Shown: positions 15,626 through 24,540 of the stretch, in pieces
How positions within the stretch are numbered: the stretch's first letter is position 1
Layout of the letters: each line of letters begins with the position of its first letter
Assembly (NCBI GenBank): GCA_021737875.1
Contig: JAIPDD010000009.1
Coordinates: 1 to 35,820, forward strand
Reading direction: 5' to 3'
From: Sulfuritalea sp.
GTDB taxonomy: Bacteria; Pseudomonadota; Gammaproteobacteria; Burkholderiales; Burkholderiaceae_C
DNA length: 35,820 nucleotides
Made by a program: the position numbers and the translations under genes
Notes under the pieces: generated by a model
Databases searched by the model: none
What the model was told of the DNA's origin: nothing
The model's input: the letters and a program-made list of their open reading frames with translations, nothing else

Positions 15626-17482
15626 TTAAAGGTACATGGCCTCAATTTGAGGCGCATATTTTTTCTCCACCAATTTGCGTTTGAGCTTCATGGTGGGGGT
15701 GAGTTCTTCATCTTCGGCTGTGAGTTGGTTTTCAAGCAGGAAGAATTTTTTGATTTGCTCGACCCGGGCGAATTTTTTATTCACACGCTCGAGTTCGCCT
15801 TGTATCAAGGCTTGAATCTCGGGAGCCTTGGTCAAACTGGCGTAGTTGCTGAAAGGCACATCTTGGTCTTGGGCAAATTTCTCTACGTTTTCATGGTCAA
15901 TCATCACGATGACGGTGAGGTAAGGGCGTTTGTCCCCAATCACCACGGCATCGGTGATGTACGGTGAAAACTTCAAGTCATTTTCGAGTTCGCTAGGGGT
16001 GATGTTTTTTCCGCCAGCGGTGATGATGATGTCTTTCATCCGGTCGGTAATGCGGAAATACCCTTCGCTGTCGATCACGCCGACATCGCCGGTATGCAAC
16101 CAACCTTGAGCGTCGATGGTTTCAGCGGTTTTCTCAGGCAGATTCAGGTAGCCGGCAAACACATTCTTTCCGCGCACCAAAATTTCACCCGTGGCAGGGT
16201 CTAAACGGACTTCGTTGTAGCTTGCGGCCGGACCAATCGAGCCAGGGCGCATGCGATCCGCGGGAACACCCGTTGATGCGCCGCAGGTTTCTGTCATACC
16301 CCAGACCTCGAGCATGGGCACACCCAGCGCCAAATACCAGCGCACCAAGTCCGGCGAAATAGGCGCAGCGCCTGTCACCAAATAGCGGGCACGGTGAATG
16401 CCAATGAGTTTGCGCACATTGTTCAGGGCTAGAACCTGCGCCACTTTGAATTTGAATTTCAGCCATTCGCTGACAGGTTCTTGTGCCAAGACTTTTTCGG
16501 CAATGGTGGTCCCTACCCCAATCGACCATGCGTAGGTGGCCTGTTGAATGGCGCCAGCTTCTTTCAATGAGATCATCACGCCGGAGTAAAACTTCTCCCA
16601 AACACGGGGAACGGCCGTGAAGACCGTGGGTGCAATTTCCCGAACGTTCTCTGGAATCGTTTCAGGGTTCTCAACAAAATTGAGTTTGGCGCCGGTGTAG
16701 AGCGCTGAGTATTCCCCGCCCATGCGTTCTGCAATATGGCACAGCGGTAAGAAACACATCCGCTCGTCGTTTTCATCTTGGGATGCCAAAAGGTTGTAGC
16801 CATGGACCGTAAAGACGAGGTTGCTATGCAAATGCATGGCGCCTTTGGGTTTGCCTGTGGTACCCGAGGTGTAGACCAAAATCGCCAAATCTTCAGGTTG
16901 GCACAGGGCGATGCGTTCTTGTAAAGCGCTGGGGTGGGCCGCTTTGTGGGCGCGCCCGAGCGCTCTGAGCGCATCCAAGCTGATGACGTTGGGGTCGTCT
17001 AGCGTGCGCAGGCCTTCCATGTCAAACACCACAATTTTTCGCAACAAGGGTAGGGTATTGCGAACTTCCAAGGCCTTGTCGAGTTGTTCGTCGTCTTCGA
17101 CAAACAAGACACGGGTTCGGGAGTCTTCGCACAGGTAATGCACCTGGCTGCTCGCGTCCGTGGGGTAAATGCCGTTGGATACACCGCTGCAGGACAACAC
17201 CGCCAAATCAGCCCAGACCCATTCCACCACCGTGTTGGACAAAATAGACGCGCAATCGCCTTTGGCAAATCCTAGGCTGAGCAAACCGTTGGCAATTTCA
17301 TCAACTGCACATGCGGTCTGGTCCCAGGTCCAGCTGCGCCAGACACCGAGGTGTTTTTGGCGCATCCATACTTGGGGGCCGCGTTTTTTGACGCCATTCC
17401 AAAAGAGATCGGTGATCGTTTCGCCGGCCAAAACAATCTCGGCTTGAGGTTGGATATGGCTTAAGTCCCAAAGTGCACTCAT
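15626..17482 (-). CDS. AMP-forming acyl-CoA synthetase (long-chain fatty acid-CoA ligase type)
   Basis: A 618-residue member of the adenylate-forming superfamily. The P-loop YTSGTTGKPKG is at 204-214, followed by the adenylation motif WGMTETCG, GWLHTGDVG, and the hinge region DRMKDIIITAGGKNITPSE, then a C-terminal domain. The large insertions and the length match the FAA/long-chain acyl-CoA synthetase branch rather than acetyl-CoA synthetase. It catalyses acid + ATP + CoA to acyl-CoA + AMP + PPi in the cytoplasm. It lies between livF (43-base gap) and two binding-protein genes, so the acid it activates is plausibly the substrate of the transporter: a fatty, aromatic or other hydrophobic carboxylate (inference). 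Confidence 0.9.
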   Translation of the reverse strand: MSALWDLSHIQPQAEIVLAGETITDLFWNGVKKRGPQVWMRQKHLGVWRSWTWDQTACAVDEIANGLLSLGFAKGDCASILSNTVVEWVWADLAVLSCSGVSNGIYPTDASSQVHYLCEDSRTRVLFVEDDEQLDKALEVRNTLPLLRKIVVFDMEGLRTLDDPNVISLDALRALGRAHKAAHPSALQERIALCQPEDLAILVYTSGTTGKPKGAMHLHSNLVFTVHGYNLLASQDENDERMCFLPLCHIAERMGGEYSALYTGAKLNFVENPETIPENVREIAPTVFTAVPRVWEKFYSGVMISLKEAGAIQQATYAWSIGVGTTIAEKVLAQEPVSEWLKFKFKVAQVLALNNVRKLIGIHRARYLVTGAAPISPDLVRWYLALGVPMLEVWGMTETCGASTGVPADRMRPGSIGPAASYNEVRLDPATGEILVRGKNVFAGYLNLPEKTAETIDAQGWLHTGDVGVIDSEGYFRITDRMKDIIITAGGKNITPSELENDLKFSPYITDAVVIGDKRPYLTVIVMIDHENVEKFAQDQDVPFSNYASLTKAPEIQALIQGELERVNKKFARVEQIKKFFLLENQLTAEDEELTPTMKLKRKLVEKKYAPQIEAMYL

Positions 17483-17525
17483 GAACAGACCTCAAGAGAA
17501 AAATAAACGGTTGGGGTTTGCATCG

Positions 17526-18323
17526 TTATCTCCAAGTCTTTTTCTTTTTCCAGCGACGCTCATCGCGCACACCCTCTTCTTTGAGGCCCAGGTAAAACTC
17601 TTTGATGTCCTCTTTTTCGCGCAGATGGGCGCAGGTGTCTTCCATCACAATCCGGCCGTTTTCTAACACATAGCCGTAATCCGAGGCGTTGAGCGCCATG
17701 TTGGCGTTTTGCTCCACCAGCAAAATAGTGGTGCCGCGTTCGCGGTTGATGCGCACCACGATTTCAAAAATCTCTTTTGTCAACTTGGGCGACAGCCCCA
17801 AACTTGGTTCATCGAGCAGCATCAGGTCCGGATTAGCCATCAAGGCCCGGGAGATAGAAAGCATTTGCTGCTGCCCACCCGAGAGCAAGCCTGCGTCTTG
17901 GGTTGCGCGTTCTTTCAAAATTGGAAAGTAGCCAAACACGGTTTCAATGTCCTTGGCCACGCCGTCGCGGTCGGTACGGGTGTAGGCGCCCATCAGTAAA
18001 TTGTCATGCACGCTGAGCAAGGGAAAGACTTCGCGGCCTTCAGGTACATGGCTTAAGCCCTGTTGCACGATGAAGGCGGGGTCTTTCGCGGTGATGTCTT
18101 GGCCTTTGAATTCAATCGAGCCTTTGCGAGGATCGATGATTCCGGAAATGGTTTTAAGAATCGTGGTTTTTCCTGCGCCGTTGGAGCCCAAGACCGTAGC
18201 AATCTCGCCACGACGCACTTGCAAGCTTACGCCGCGTATGGCTTTGATGGGCCCATACGCGCTTTCAACGTTCAAGAGTTTGAGTACGGGGGTGTCACTC
18301 ACGGAAGGGGGCAAACTGCTCAT
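17526..18323 (-). CDS. livF: ABC transporter ATP-binding protein LivF type
   Basis: A 265-residue ABC ATPase of the branched-chain amino acid family. Walker A GSNGAGKTT is at 46-54, then VPEGREVFPLLSVHDNL, characteristic of LivF, signature LLSGGQQQM (146-154) and Walker B LMLLDEPSLGLSP. The start overlaps the livG stop by four bases (ATGA), indicating translational coupling. It has about 25 extra C-terminal residues ending in a basic WKKKKTWR compared with E. coli LivF. Confidence 0.92.
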   Translation of the reverse strand: MSSLPPSVSDTPVLKLLNVESAYGPIKAIRGVSLQVRRGEIATVLGSNGAGKTTILKTISGIIDPRKGSIEFKGQDITAKDPAFIVQQGLSHVPEGREVFPLLSVHDNLLMGAYTRTDRDGVAKDIETVFGYFPILKERATQDAGLLSGGQQQMLSISRALMANPDLMLLDEPSLGLSPKLTKEIFEIVVRINRERGTTILLVEQNANMALNASDYGYVLENGRIVMEDTCAHLREKEDIKEFYLGLKEEGVRDERRWKKKKTWR

Positions 18324-19159
18324 GCGGATGCTCCTGTGTTAAATGCGCTGCCGCTGGGTCGGCGCAGGGAGGACACATCGTCTTCCGATCCCAAATACGC
18401 TTCAATCACGCTGGGGTCGGTTTGTACTTCACGCGGTGTACCCATGGCGAGAACTTCACCTTGGTTCATGGCCAAGACCCGGTCTGAGACCTTGGAGACC
18501 AAAGTCATGTCGTGCTCCACCATTAACACAGAAATTCCGAGTTCGTGTTGGATGTCTTGAATCCAAAACGCCATGTCGTCGGTTTCTTCTACATTCAAAC
18601 CAGAAGAAGGCTCATCGAGCAACAACAAAGAGGGCTCGGTACACAGTGCGCGCGCCATCTCGACCACCTTGCGCACGCCATAGGGCAGCCCGGCCACAAA
18701 CGTATCGCGGTAGTGTTGCAGGTTCAAGAAGTCGATCACCTCTTCGGCTTTTTCGCGGGAGCGCAACTCCGCCTCTTTGGTCTGCGCTGTGAAAAAGAGG
18801 TCTTGCCACAGTCCGGTTTTGCGGTGGGTGTGTCGCCCTATCAACAGGTTATTGAGTACCGAGGCGTGTTCAAACAACTCAATGTTTTGAAAAGTGCGCG
18901 CGATACCCAGAGCGGCTACGTTTTGCGGCGCTTGGTCAGTCAGCGTGATCAGCCCGTTGGGACCAAGGTAGTCGATGCTCCCGGTCGTGGGGGTGTAGAT
19001 GCGGCTGATTAAATTAAACACCGTGGTCTTACCCGCGCCATTGGGGCCAATAAGGGTGAATACTTCGCCCTTTTTGACGTCAAAGCTGACTTGGTTCACC
19101 GCCAATACGCCGCCAAAGCGCACGCTTAAATTTTTTGCTGAAAGGAGAATATCAGTCAT
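18320..19159 (-). CDS. livG: ABC transporter ATP-binding protein LivG type
   Basis: A 279-residue ABC ATPase. Walker A GPNGAGKTT is at 38-46, and the signature reads LPYGVRKVVEMARAL, the LPYG form usual in LivG. Walker B is LLLLDEPSSGLN and the switch region LMVEHDM. It pairs with LivF to drive the LivH/LivM permease. Its ATG overlaps the livM stop and its stop overlaps the livF start, each by four bases. Confidence 0.93.
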   Translation of the reverse strand: MTDILLSAKNLSVRFGGVLAVNQVSFDVKKGEVFTLIGPNGAGKTTVFNLISRIYTPTTGSIDYLGPNGLITLTDQAPQNVAALGIARTFQNIELFEHASVLNNLLIGRHTHRKTGLWQDLFFTAQTKEAELRSREKAEEVIDFLNLQHYRDTFVAGLPYGVRKVVEMARALCTEPSLLLLDEPSSGLNVEETDDMAFWIQDIQHELGISVLMVEHDMTLVSKVSDRVLAMNQGEVLAMGTPREVQTDPSVIEAYLGSEDDVSSLRRPSGSAFNTGASA

Positions 19160-20232
19160 TTGAGACGGTCCGATTTTTGGAAGGACTTTTGCCGCTTGAA
19201 CATGCCCTTGCGGTAGAACGGGAACATTTCGATATAGGTTCGAATCTTGAGCCAGCGGCCGTACAAGCCCATGGGTTCAAAGAGCACAAAGCCAATCAAG
19301 ACGGCGCCATAAACCACGCCTTGCAATCCCGGGGCCTGACCGACTACCGCAGGCAAATAGTCTTTCACCAGGGAAATCATTTGGGGTGCAGTGATCAAAA
19401 AGATGGCGCCTAAGAAGGCCCCATGCACAGAGCCCAAGCCTCCAATCACAATCATGAGGAGCAAGTCAATGGACTGCAAAATATTGAACTGGTCAGGCGA
19501 AATAAAGTGCAGCTTGTGGGCGTACAAAGCCCCTGCAACTCCGGCCAGCGCCGCCGACAATGCAAACGAGAGGGTTTTGTAGTGGGCGAGGTGGATGCCC
19601 ATACTTTGGGCAGATATTTCAGAATCGCGAATGGCAACAAAGGCGCGGCCCGTGGGGGAGCGCAGCAAATTCAAAATCCCAAAAGTCGCCAAGACCGTGA
19701 GGGTCAGGCACAGGAAATAAAACTGCTCCTCGCTGGCCAAGACCCAGCCAAACAGGTCGGGGGCTTTGATATGGATACCGGCATTTCCGCCGGTCACCGA
19801 TTCCCAGCGCGCTAAGACTTCTTCGACAATAAATCCAAAGGATAGCGTTGCCATGCCGAGATAGATGCCCTTGAGCCGCAGCGCAGGTAAACCTACGACC
19901 CAGCCCACCGCAGCGGAGAATCCGGCCGCACAGGCCAAAGCCACGGGAAACGGAATGCCCGCATTGGTGAGTACAGCTTGGGTATACGCGCCAACGCCTA
20001 AGAAGGCGGCATGCCCGAGCGAGAACAAACCGGTAAAGCCTGCCAACAGCATGATGCCCAATGCGGCGATGCTATAGATCAAGACAAAGGTCAGCTGCGC
20101 TAGCCAATATTCCGCAAAAAGCCAGGGCGCAGCCACCAACAGCACCATCAGGAGGCTGTACCAAAAAATATGACCGCCATGTTTGGCCAGATGGATGTCT
20201 TGCGCGTAATTGGTTTTAAAAATAAAACGCAT
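19156..20232 (-). CDS. livM: ABC transporter permease LivM type
   Basis: A 358-residue inner-membrane permease with roughly eight to ten hydrophobic segments. The typical LivM motif appears as GLFSLGHAAFLGVGAY, and IGGLGSVHGAFLGA forms the conserved cytoplasmic loop near the C-terminus. I chose the ATG at 20232 (MRFIFKTNYAQD), one base after the livH stop; in-frame codons further upstream lie over livH. The C-terminus is long and basic (FYRKGMFKRQKSF). Confidence 0.92.
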   Translation of the reverse strand: MRFIFKTNYAQDIHLAKHGGHIFWYSLLMVLLVAAPWLFAEYWLAQLTFVLIYSIAALGIMLLAGFTGLFSLGHAAFLGVGAYTQAVLTNAGIPFPVALACAAGFSAAVGWVVGLPALRLKGIYLGMATLSFGFIVEEVLARWESVTGGNAGIHIKAPDLFGWVLASEEQFYFLCLTLTVLATFGILNLLRSPTGRAFVAIRDSEISAQSMGIHLAHYKTLSFALSAALAGVAGALYAHKLHFISPDQFNILQSIDLLLMIVIGGLGSVHGAFLGAIFLITAPQMISLVKDYLPAVVGQAPGLQGVVYGAVLIGFVLFEPMGLYGRWLKIRTYIEMFPFYRKGMFKRQKSFQKSDRLK

Positions 20233-20233
20233 G

Positions 20234-21109
20234 TCAAACTTTCTTACGCAGTTGTTCGCCAAACAAACCGTTGGGTTTGACCATCAGCATGATCAGCACA
20301 ACGATATAGGCGGCCGTGTCTTTAAAGCCGTCTGGCAAGTAAAAACCGGAAAATGATTCCACCAAGCCAATCACCAAGCCACCCACAATGGCGCCTGGCA
20401 GGCTACCAAAGCCGCCGACCACCGCCGCAGGAAAAGCTTTCAGTCCAATAAATCCCATATTGGCGTGGACAAAGGTGATGGGCGCCAACAGCATTCCTGC
20501 AATACAAGCCACCGCTGCTGCCAAACCCCAGGCAATGCCGTTGAGTCGTTTGACGGGGATACCCATGTAATAAGCGGCGAGTTGGTTTTGTGAGGCCGCT
20601 TGCATGGCAATACCGAGCTTGCTATAGCGGAAAAGGGCGAAGAGCAGGACACACAGCACCCCTGTGGCACCGATAACGACCATGTGTTCGACGTTGAGAA
20701 CCAGCCCGGCCACTTTCCAGAGTTCGTCTTTGTAGGGCACAGGCAGCGCCAAGGTGTCGGTTCCGATATTGGGAATCATGGTGATCAGGCCCCGGGCCAC
20801 ATACCCAATGCCGATGGTGAGCATCACGATAGAAAATGCAGGCTGCCCCAAAATAGGGCGAATGACAGCGAGTTCGATCAACATGCCCAGCAAGGCCATG
20901 ACCAAAACGGCCCCCAAGATAGACACCCAGTACGGCAAACCGAACATCGTCATCGCCACCAAGCATGCAAACGCCCCGAGCATCATGAGCTCGCCTTGGG
21001 CAAAACTCACCGTCTCTGTGGCTTTGTAAATGAGCACGAAGCCCAGCGCGATCAGTCCATAGATGCACCCCTGTGCGACCCCGCTAATTAACAATTGAAA
21101 AAACTGCAC
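20234..21109 (-). CDS. livH: ABC transporter permease LivH type
   Basis: A 291-residue inner-membrane permease, first gene of the transporter operon. The N-terminal ISGVAQGCIYGLIALGFVLIYKAT and GGFGSLPGAIVGG are LivH hallmarks. The start codon is GTG at 21109, supported by GGGGAG (21115-21120 on the minus strand) five bases before it. It forms the permease heterodimer with LivM. Confidence 0.93.
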   Translation of the reverse strand: MQFFQLLISGVAQGCIYGLIALGFVLIYKATETVSFAQGELMMLGAFACLVAMTMFGLPYWVSILGAVLVMALLGMLIELAVIRPILGQPAFSIVMLTIGIGYVARGLITMIPNIGTDTLALPVPYKDELWKVAGLVLNVEHMVVIGATGVLCVLLFALFRYSKLGIAMQAASQNQLAAYYMGIPVKRLNGIAWGLAAAVACIAGMLLAPITFVHANMGFIGLKAFPAAVVGGFGSLPGAIVGGLVIGLVESFSGFYLPDGFKDTAAYIVVLIMLMVKPNGLFGEQLRKKV

Positions 21110-21135
21110 TTTTTCTCCCCGTGTGGTGCAGTTCG

Positions 21136-21160
21136 TTTATATCTTGAGAATGAATTTCTC
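21136..21160 (-). promoter_or_regulatory. Candidate livH promoter -10 with adjacent inverted repeat
   Basis: On the minus strand TATAAA (21136-21141) lies about 27 bases before the livH start. Immediately upstream, GAGAA-N5-TTCTC (21146-21160) forms an inverted repeat in the place of the promoter spacer. The -35 match is poor (TCAAGA), which would fit an activator-dependent or repressed promoter. The rest of the 131-base gap between livH and the thioesterase gene is AT-rich without other clear signals. Confidence 0.35.
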
Positions 21161-21241
21161 TTGATAGGGTTGTTACTAGTTGCAATGCATTACTTGTCTC
21201 TCGCGTGACTTTTCAATCATTGGAATAGATAAATCCCTTTT

Positions 21242-21652
21242 TTATTTGCGGGTTATTTCTCTGGGTTTTCCGTTGTCATCAATGGCCACGTAAGTGAGCG
21301 AGGCTTCAGTGACTTTGATATAGCTTCCCTGGCTTCGGTAGCGCTCCGCAAAAACCTCTACCTTGACCGTTATCGAGGTCCGACCGATGCGCACCACCTT
21401 GGAAAAAAAGGACAGGATGTCGCCCACCCGAACCGGTTGTTTGAAAATAAATTCGTTCACCGCAACCGTTGCCATGCGGCCGTCGGTATAGCGCGCTGGC
21501 AAAACAGAGCCCGCCAAATCTACCTGTGCCATGACCCAGCCGCCAAAAATATCGCCATTGGCATTGCAGTCGCCCGGCATCGGAATCACTTTCAAAACCA
21601 GGACCTGGTCGGTGGGAAGTTCAACGCTGGAAGAGGGCAAGGTTTCAGACAT
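21242..21652 (-). CDS. yciA: Acyl-CoA thioesterase, YciA/hotdog family
   Basis: A 136-residue single-hotdog-domain thioesterase that hydrolyses acyl-CoA to free acid and CoA in the cytoplasm. The segment CNANGDIFGGWVMAQVD corresponds to the YciA/BACH active-site helix with its catalytic Asp, and VNEFIFKQPVRVGDIL is the conserved second strand. The ATG at 21652 is taken as start; a GTG at 21658 is possible. It lies 132 bases downstream of nothing on its strand and is divergent from the Atm1-type exporter, with 37 bases between the starts. Its nearest acyl-CoA-related neighbour is the liv-ligase operon on the same strand. Confidence 0.85.
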   Translation of the reverse strand: MSETLPSSSVELPTDQVLVLKVIPMPGDCNANGDIFGGWVMAQVDLAGSVLPARYTDGRMATVAVNEFIFKQPVRVGDILSFFSKVVRIGRTSITVKVEVFAERYRSQGSYIKVTEASLTYVAIDDNGKPREITRK

Positions 21653-21689
21653 GGGCACAATCTCGGTTTAATTCACATTATTGTCACTC

Positions 21690-23543
21690 ATGCGCTCTTT
21701 TGGTCCTTCTGTCGATTCTCCCCGAACGGTGGCTGCTGCCGATATACCGGTTGCCCAGCCACTTCAGGGAACAGATTGGTCCACCTTGCGGCGCTTGTTC
21801 CCCTATCTATGGGAGTACAAATGGCGGGTGATTGCGGCCTTGGCCTTCATGGTGGGGGCCAAGATGGCCAACGTCGGCGTGCCTTTGTTGCTCAAAGATT
21901 TGGTCGACACCATGACGCCACAACCGGGCGACCCGCGTGCCGTGCTGGTGGTGCCGGTGGCTTTGCTGGTGGCATATGCTGCCTTGCGCCTGAGTACGTC
22001 CTTGTTCACCGAGCTGCGTGAGTTGGTGTTTGCCAAAGCCACCGAAGGGGCGGCCCGAACGATTTCGCTGGGCGTATTTCGCCATCTGCACGCAATGAGT
22101 TTGCGCTTTCATTTGGAGCGCCAAACCGGTGGCATGACCCGCGACATCGAACGCGGCACGCGGGCAGTGCATTCTTTGGTGTCATATTCGCTCTACAGCA
22201 TCATCCCGACTTTGATTGAAGTGAGCTTGGTGCTCACGCTGCTGGCGGTGAAATTTGACATGTGGTTTGCCTGGATCACGGTGATCGCATTGGTGGTTTA
22301 CATCAGTTTCACCATCACCATGACCGAATGGCGAACCCAGTTTCGCAAGCGCATGAACGAAATGGACTCCAAAGCCCACACCCGGGCGATTGATTCGCTC
22401 TTGAATTACGAGACCGTCAAGTACTTCAATAACGAAGAGTTTGAAGCCCGCCGCTATGACGAGAATTTGGAGCGCTACCGCCGTGCGGCCTTGACCAGCC
22501 AGCGCACCCTCAGCATTTTGAATGCGGGCCAACAACTGATCATTGCCAGCGGTCTGGTCGCGATGCTGTGGCGCGCCACGCAAGGGGTCGTGGATGGGCG
22601 GATGACCTTGGGTGATTTGGTCATGGTGAACGCATTCATGATTCAGATCTACATTCCTTTGAATTTTTTGGGTGCGATTTACCGGGAGCTGAAACAGAAT
22701 TTGGTCGACTTGGAAAAAATGTTCACCTTGATGGAGCGCAACCAAGAAATTGCCGATGCGCCCAATGCCCACCCCTTGAGTCTGCCGCGTGGCGCCTTGG
22801 ATGCCAGTGTGCGTTTCACCGATGTAACTTTCTCCTACGAGCCCAACCGAACGATCCTGCACCACATCAGTTTTGACATTCCCGCAGGAAAAACGGTGGC
22901 GGTGGTAGGACCCTCCGGTTCAGGAAAATCCACACTGGCCCGGCTGTTGTACCGGTTTTATGATGTACAAGAAGGCGGCGTCTATGTGGCAGAACAAGAG
23001 ATCAAAACGCTCACCCAAGCCAGTCTGCGCGCAGCCATTGGCATCGTGCCGCAAGATACGGTGTTGTTTAACGATACGGTGCAGTACAACATTGCCTACG
23101 GCCGACCCGGCAGCAGCTTGGAAGACGTGAAAGCAGCAGCGCGCGCTGCCCATATCGATGACTTTATTGGCTCTACGCCTGCGGGATACGACACCATGGT
23201 TGGTGAGCGCGGCCTCAAGTTATCAGGCGGAGAAAAGCAGCGGGTGGCCATTGCCCGAACCCTGCTCAAAAACCCGCCCATTCTTATCTTTGACGAAGCC
23301 ACCAGCGCGCTCGATTCCGCCAATGAGCGCGGCATTCAGGCCGAGTTGCAACGCGTAGCCCAGAATAAAACCACGCTGGTGATCGCCCACCGTCTTTCAA
23401 CCGTTGTCGATGCCCACATGATTTTGGTGATGGACGCAGGGCGCATTGTGGAGCGGGGCACGCACAACGAATTACTCCAAGCCCAAGGCCGTTACGCACA
23501 AATGTGGGCTTTGCAACAAAGCAACGAAAACACGCACGCATAA
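21690..23543 (+). CDS. Atm1/HMT1-type ABC exporter (fused membrane and ATPase domains)
   Basis: A 617-residue half-transporter that would dimerise. Residues ~30-340 form six membrane segments and contain LNYETVKYFNNEEFE, a hallmark of Atm1/ABCB7/HMT1 exporters. The ATPase domain has Walker A GPSGSGKST near residue 405, LSGGEKQRVAIART near 510, then ILIFDEATSALD and the switch IAHRLST. Atm1-type proteins export glutathione-linked compounds (sulfur or metal conjugates) from the matrix or cytoplasm. The ATG at 21690 was chosen over a TTG three codons upstream. A HypT-like regulator follows seven bases later, hinting at a link with thiol or oxidant stress (inference). Confidence 0.9.
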   Translation: MRSFGPSVDSPRTVAAADIPVAQPLQGTDWSTLRRLFPYLWEYKWRVIAALAFMVGAKMANVGVPLLLKDLVDTMTPQPGDPRAVLVVPVALLVAYAALRLSTSLFTELRELVFAKATEGAARTISLGVFRHLHAMSLRFHLERQTGGMTRDIERGTRAVHSLVSYSLYSIIPTLIEVSLVLTLLAVKFDMWFAWITVIALVVYISFTITMTEWRTQFRKRMNEMDSKAHTRAIDSLLNYETVKYFNNEEFEARRYDENLERYRRAALTSQRTLSILNAGQQLIIASGLVAMLWRATQGVVDGRMTLGDLVMVNAFMIQIYIPLNFLGAIYRELKQNLVDLEKMFTLMERNQEIADAPNAHPLSLPRGALDASVRFTDVTFSYEPNRTILHHISFDIPAGKTVAVVGPSGSGKSTLARLLYRFYDVQEGGVYVAEQEIKTLTQASLRAAIGIVPQDTVLFNDTVQYNIAYGRPGSSLEDVKAAARAAHIDDFIGSTPAGYDTMVGERGLKLSGGEKQRVAIARTLLKNPPILIFDEATSALDSANERGIQAELQRVAQNKTTLVIAHRLSTVVDAHMILVMDAGRIVERGTHNELLQAQGRYAQMWALQQSNENTHA

Positions 23544-23550
23544 ACCCATT

Positions 23551-24522
23551 ATGGAAACCAAATGGCTTGAAGATTTTGTCTCTCTGGCAGAGACCCGCAG
23601 CTTTAGTCGCTCTGCGCAGTTGCGCCATGTGACGCAACCGGCGTTTTCGCGCCGGATCCAATCGCTTGAAGCGTGGGCGGGTGTAGACCTGGTGGATCGC
23701 AGCTCTTACCCGACCCGATTGACCCCTGCGGGTGCCACTTTGTACGAACAGTCCTTAGAGGTATTACAGGCCTTGCAATCGACCCGGGCCATGATGCGCG
23801 GACACAGTGCAGCCGGACAAGATGTGATTGAGTTTGCAGTGCCCCACACCCTGGCTTTTACCTTTTTCCCGGCTTGGGTTTCGGCTTTGCGCGAAGACTT
23901 TGGGACGATCAAAAGCCGACTGATTGCTTTGAACGTCCATGACGCGGTGATGCGATTGGTAGAAGGCAGCTGCGATCTGTTGATTGCCTACCATCACCCC
24001 TCGCAACCTTACCAATTGGATGCAGACCGCTATGAAATGGTGAGCTTGGGTCAAGAGGTGATTGCGCCTTATGTCAAACCCGATGAGAAGGGCCTGCCGC
24101 TGTGGACTTTGCCTGGAAAGGCCGGCCAGCCCTTGCCCTATTTGGCGTATGCGTCAGGCGCCTATTTAGGCCAAATGGTGGATTTGATTTTGAAAGAAGC
24201 CAAAAGTGCGGTTCACCTGGACAGGGTGTACGAAACCGACATGGCCGAAGGCCTCAAAGCCATGGCGCTCGAAGGCCATGGCATCGCCTTCCTACCGCAC
24301 AGCGCTGTGAAAAAAGATGTGCGCGCTAAAAAACTGGTCAGCGCCTTACCCCCGAATGGACCGGGCTTGCAGATCACGATGGAGGTGCGCGCCTACCGTG
24401 AGCGCCCTGCCTCCAAAGAGCCCGTGCGCTCGGGCATGCCGGCGAGCCGCAGCGCTGGCGTTTCTCCCAAACGCAGTGCCCAAGCCCTGTGGGAATACTT
24501 GGCCCAATTGAATGCTGCGTGA
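23551..24522 (+). CDS. LysR-family transcriptional regulator, HypT-like
   Basis: A 323-residue LysR-type regulator. The N-terminal helix-turn-helix reads METKWLEDFVSLAETRSFSRS and VTQPAFSRRIQSLE, closely resembling the start of HypT (YjiE), the hypochlorite-responsive regulator of E. coli. The effector domain (about 90-300) follows. Near the C-terminus a Pro/Ser/Arg-rich stretch (ERPASKEPVRSGMPASRSAG) interrupts the usual end of the fold and looks like a lineage-specific insertion. It lies seven bases after the Atm1-type exporter gene, so the two are probably co-transcribed, an unusual position for a LysR gene, which is often divergent from its target. A long in-frame extension upstream lies over the exporter gene and is rejected. 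Confidence 0.85.
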   Translation: METKWLEDFVSLAETRSFSRSAQLRHVTQPAFSRRIQSLEAWAGVDLVDRSSYPTRLTPAGATLYEQSLEVLQALQSTRAMMRGHSAAGQDVIEFAVPHTLAFTFFPAWVSALREDFGTIKSRLIALNVHDAVMRLVEGSCDLLIAYHHPSQPYQLDADRYEMVSLGQEVIAPYVKPDEKGLPLWTLPGKAGQPLPYLAYASGAYLGQMVDLILKEAKSAVHLDRVYETDMAEGLKAMALEGHGIAFLPHSAVKKDVRAKKLVSALPPNGPGLQITMEVRAYRERPASKEPVRSGMPASRSAGVSPKRSAQALWEYLAQLNAA

Positions 24523-24540
24523 TTTGGGACAATAGCCGCT

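Noticed and set aside
23446-23550. Upstream extension of the LysR-type gene
   Set aside because: It overlaps the end of the ABC exporter gene; LysR/HypT similarity begins exactly at METKWLEDF (23551).
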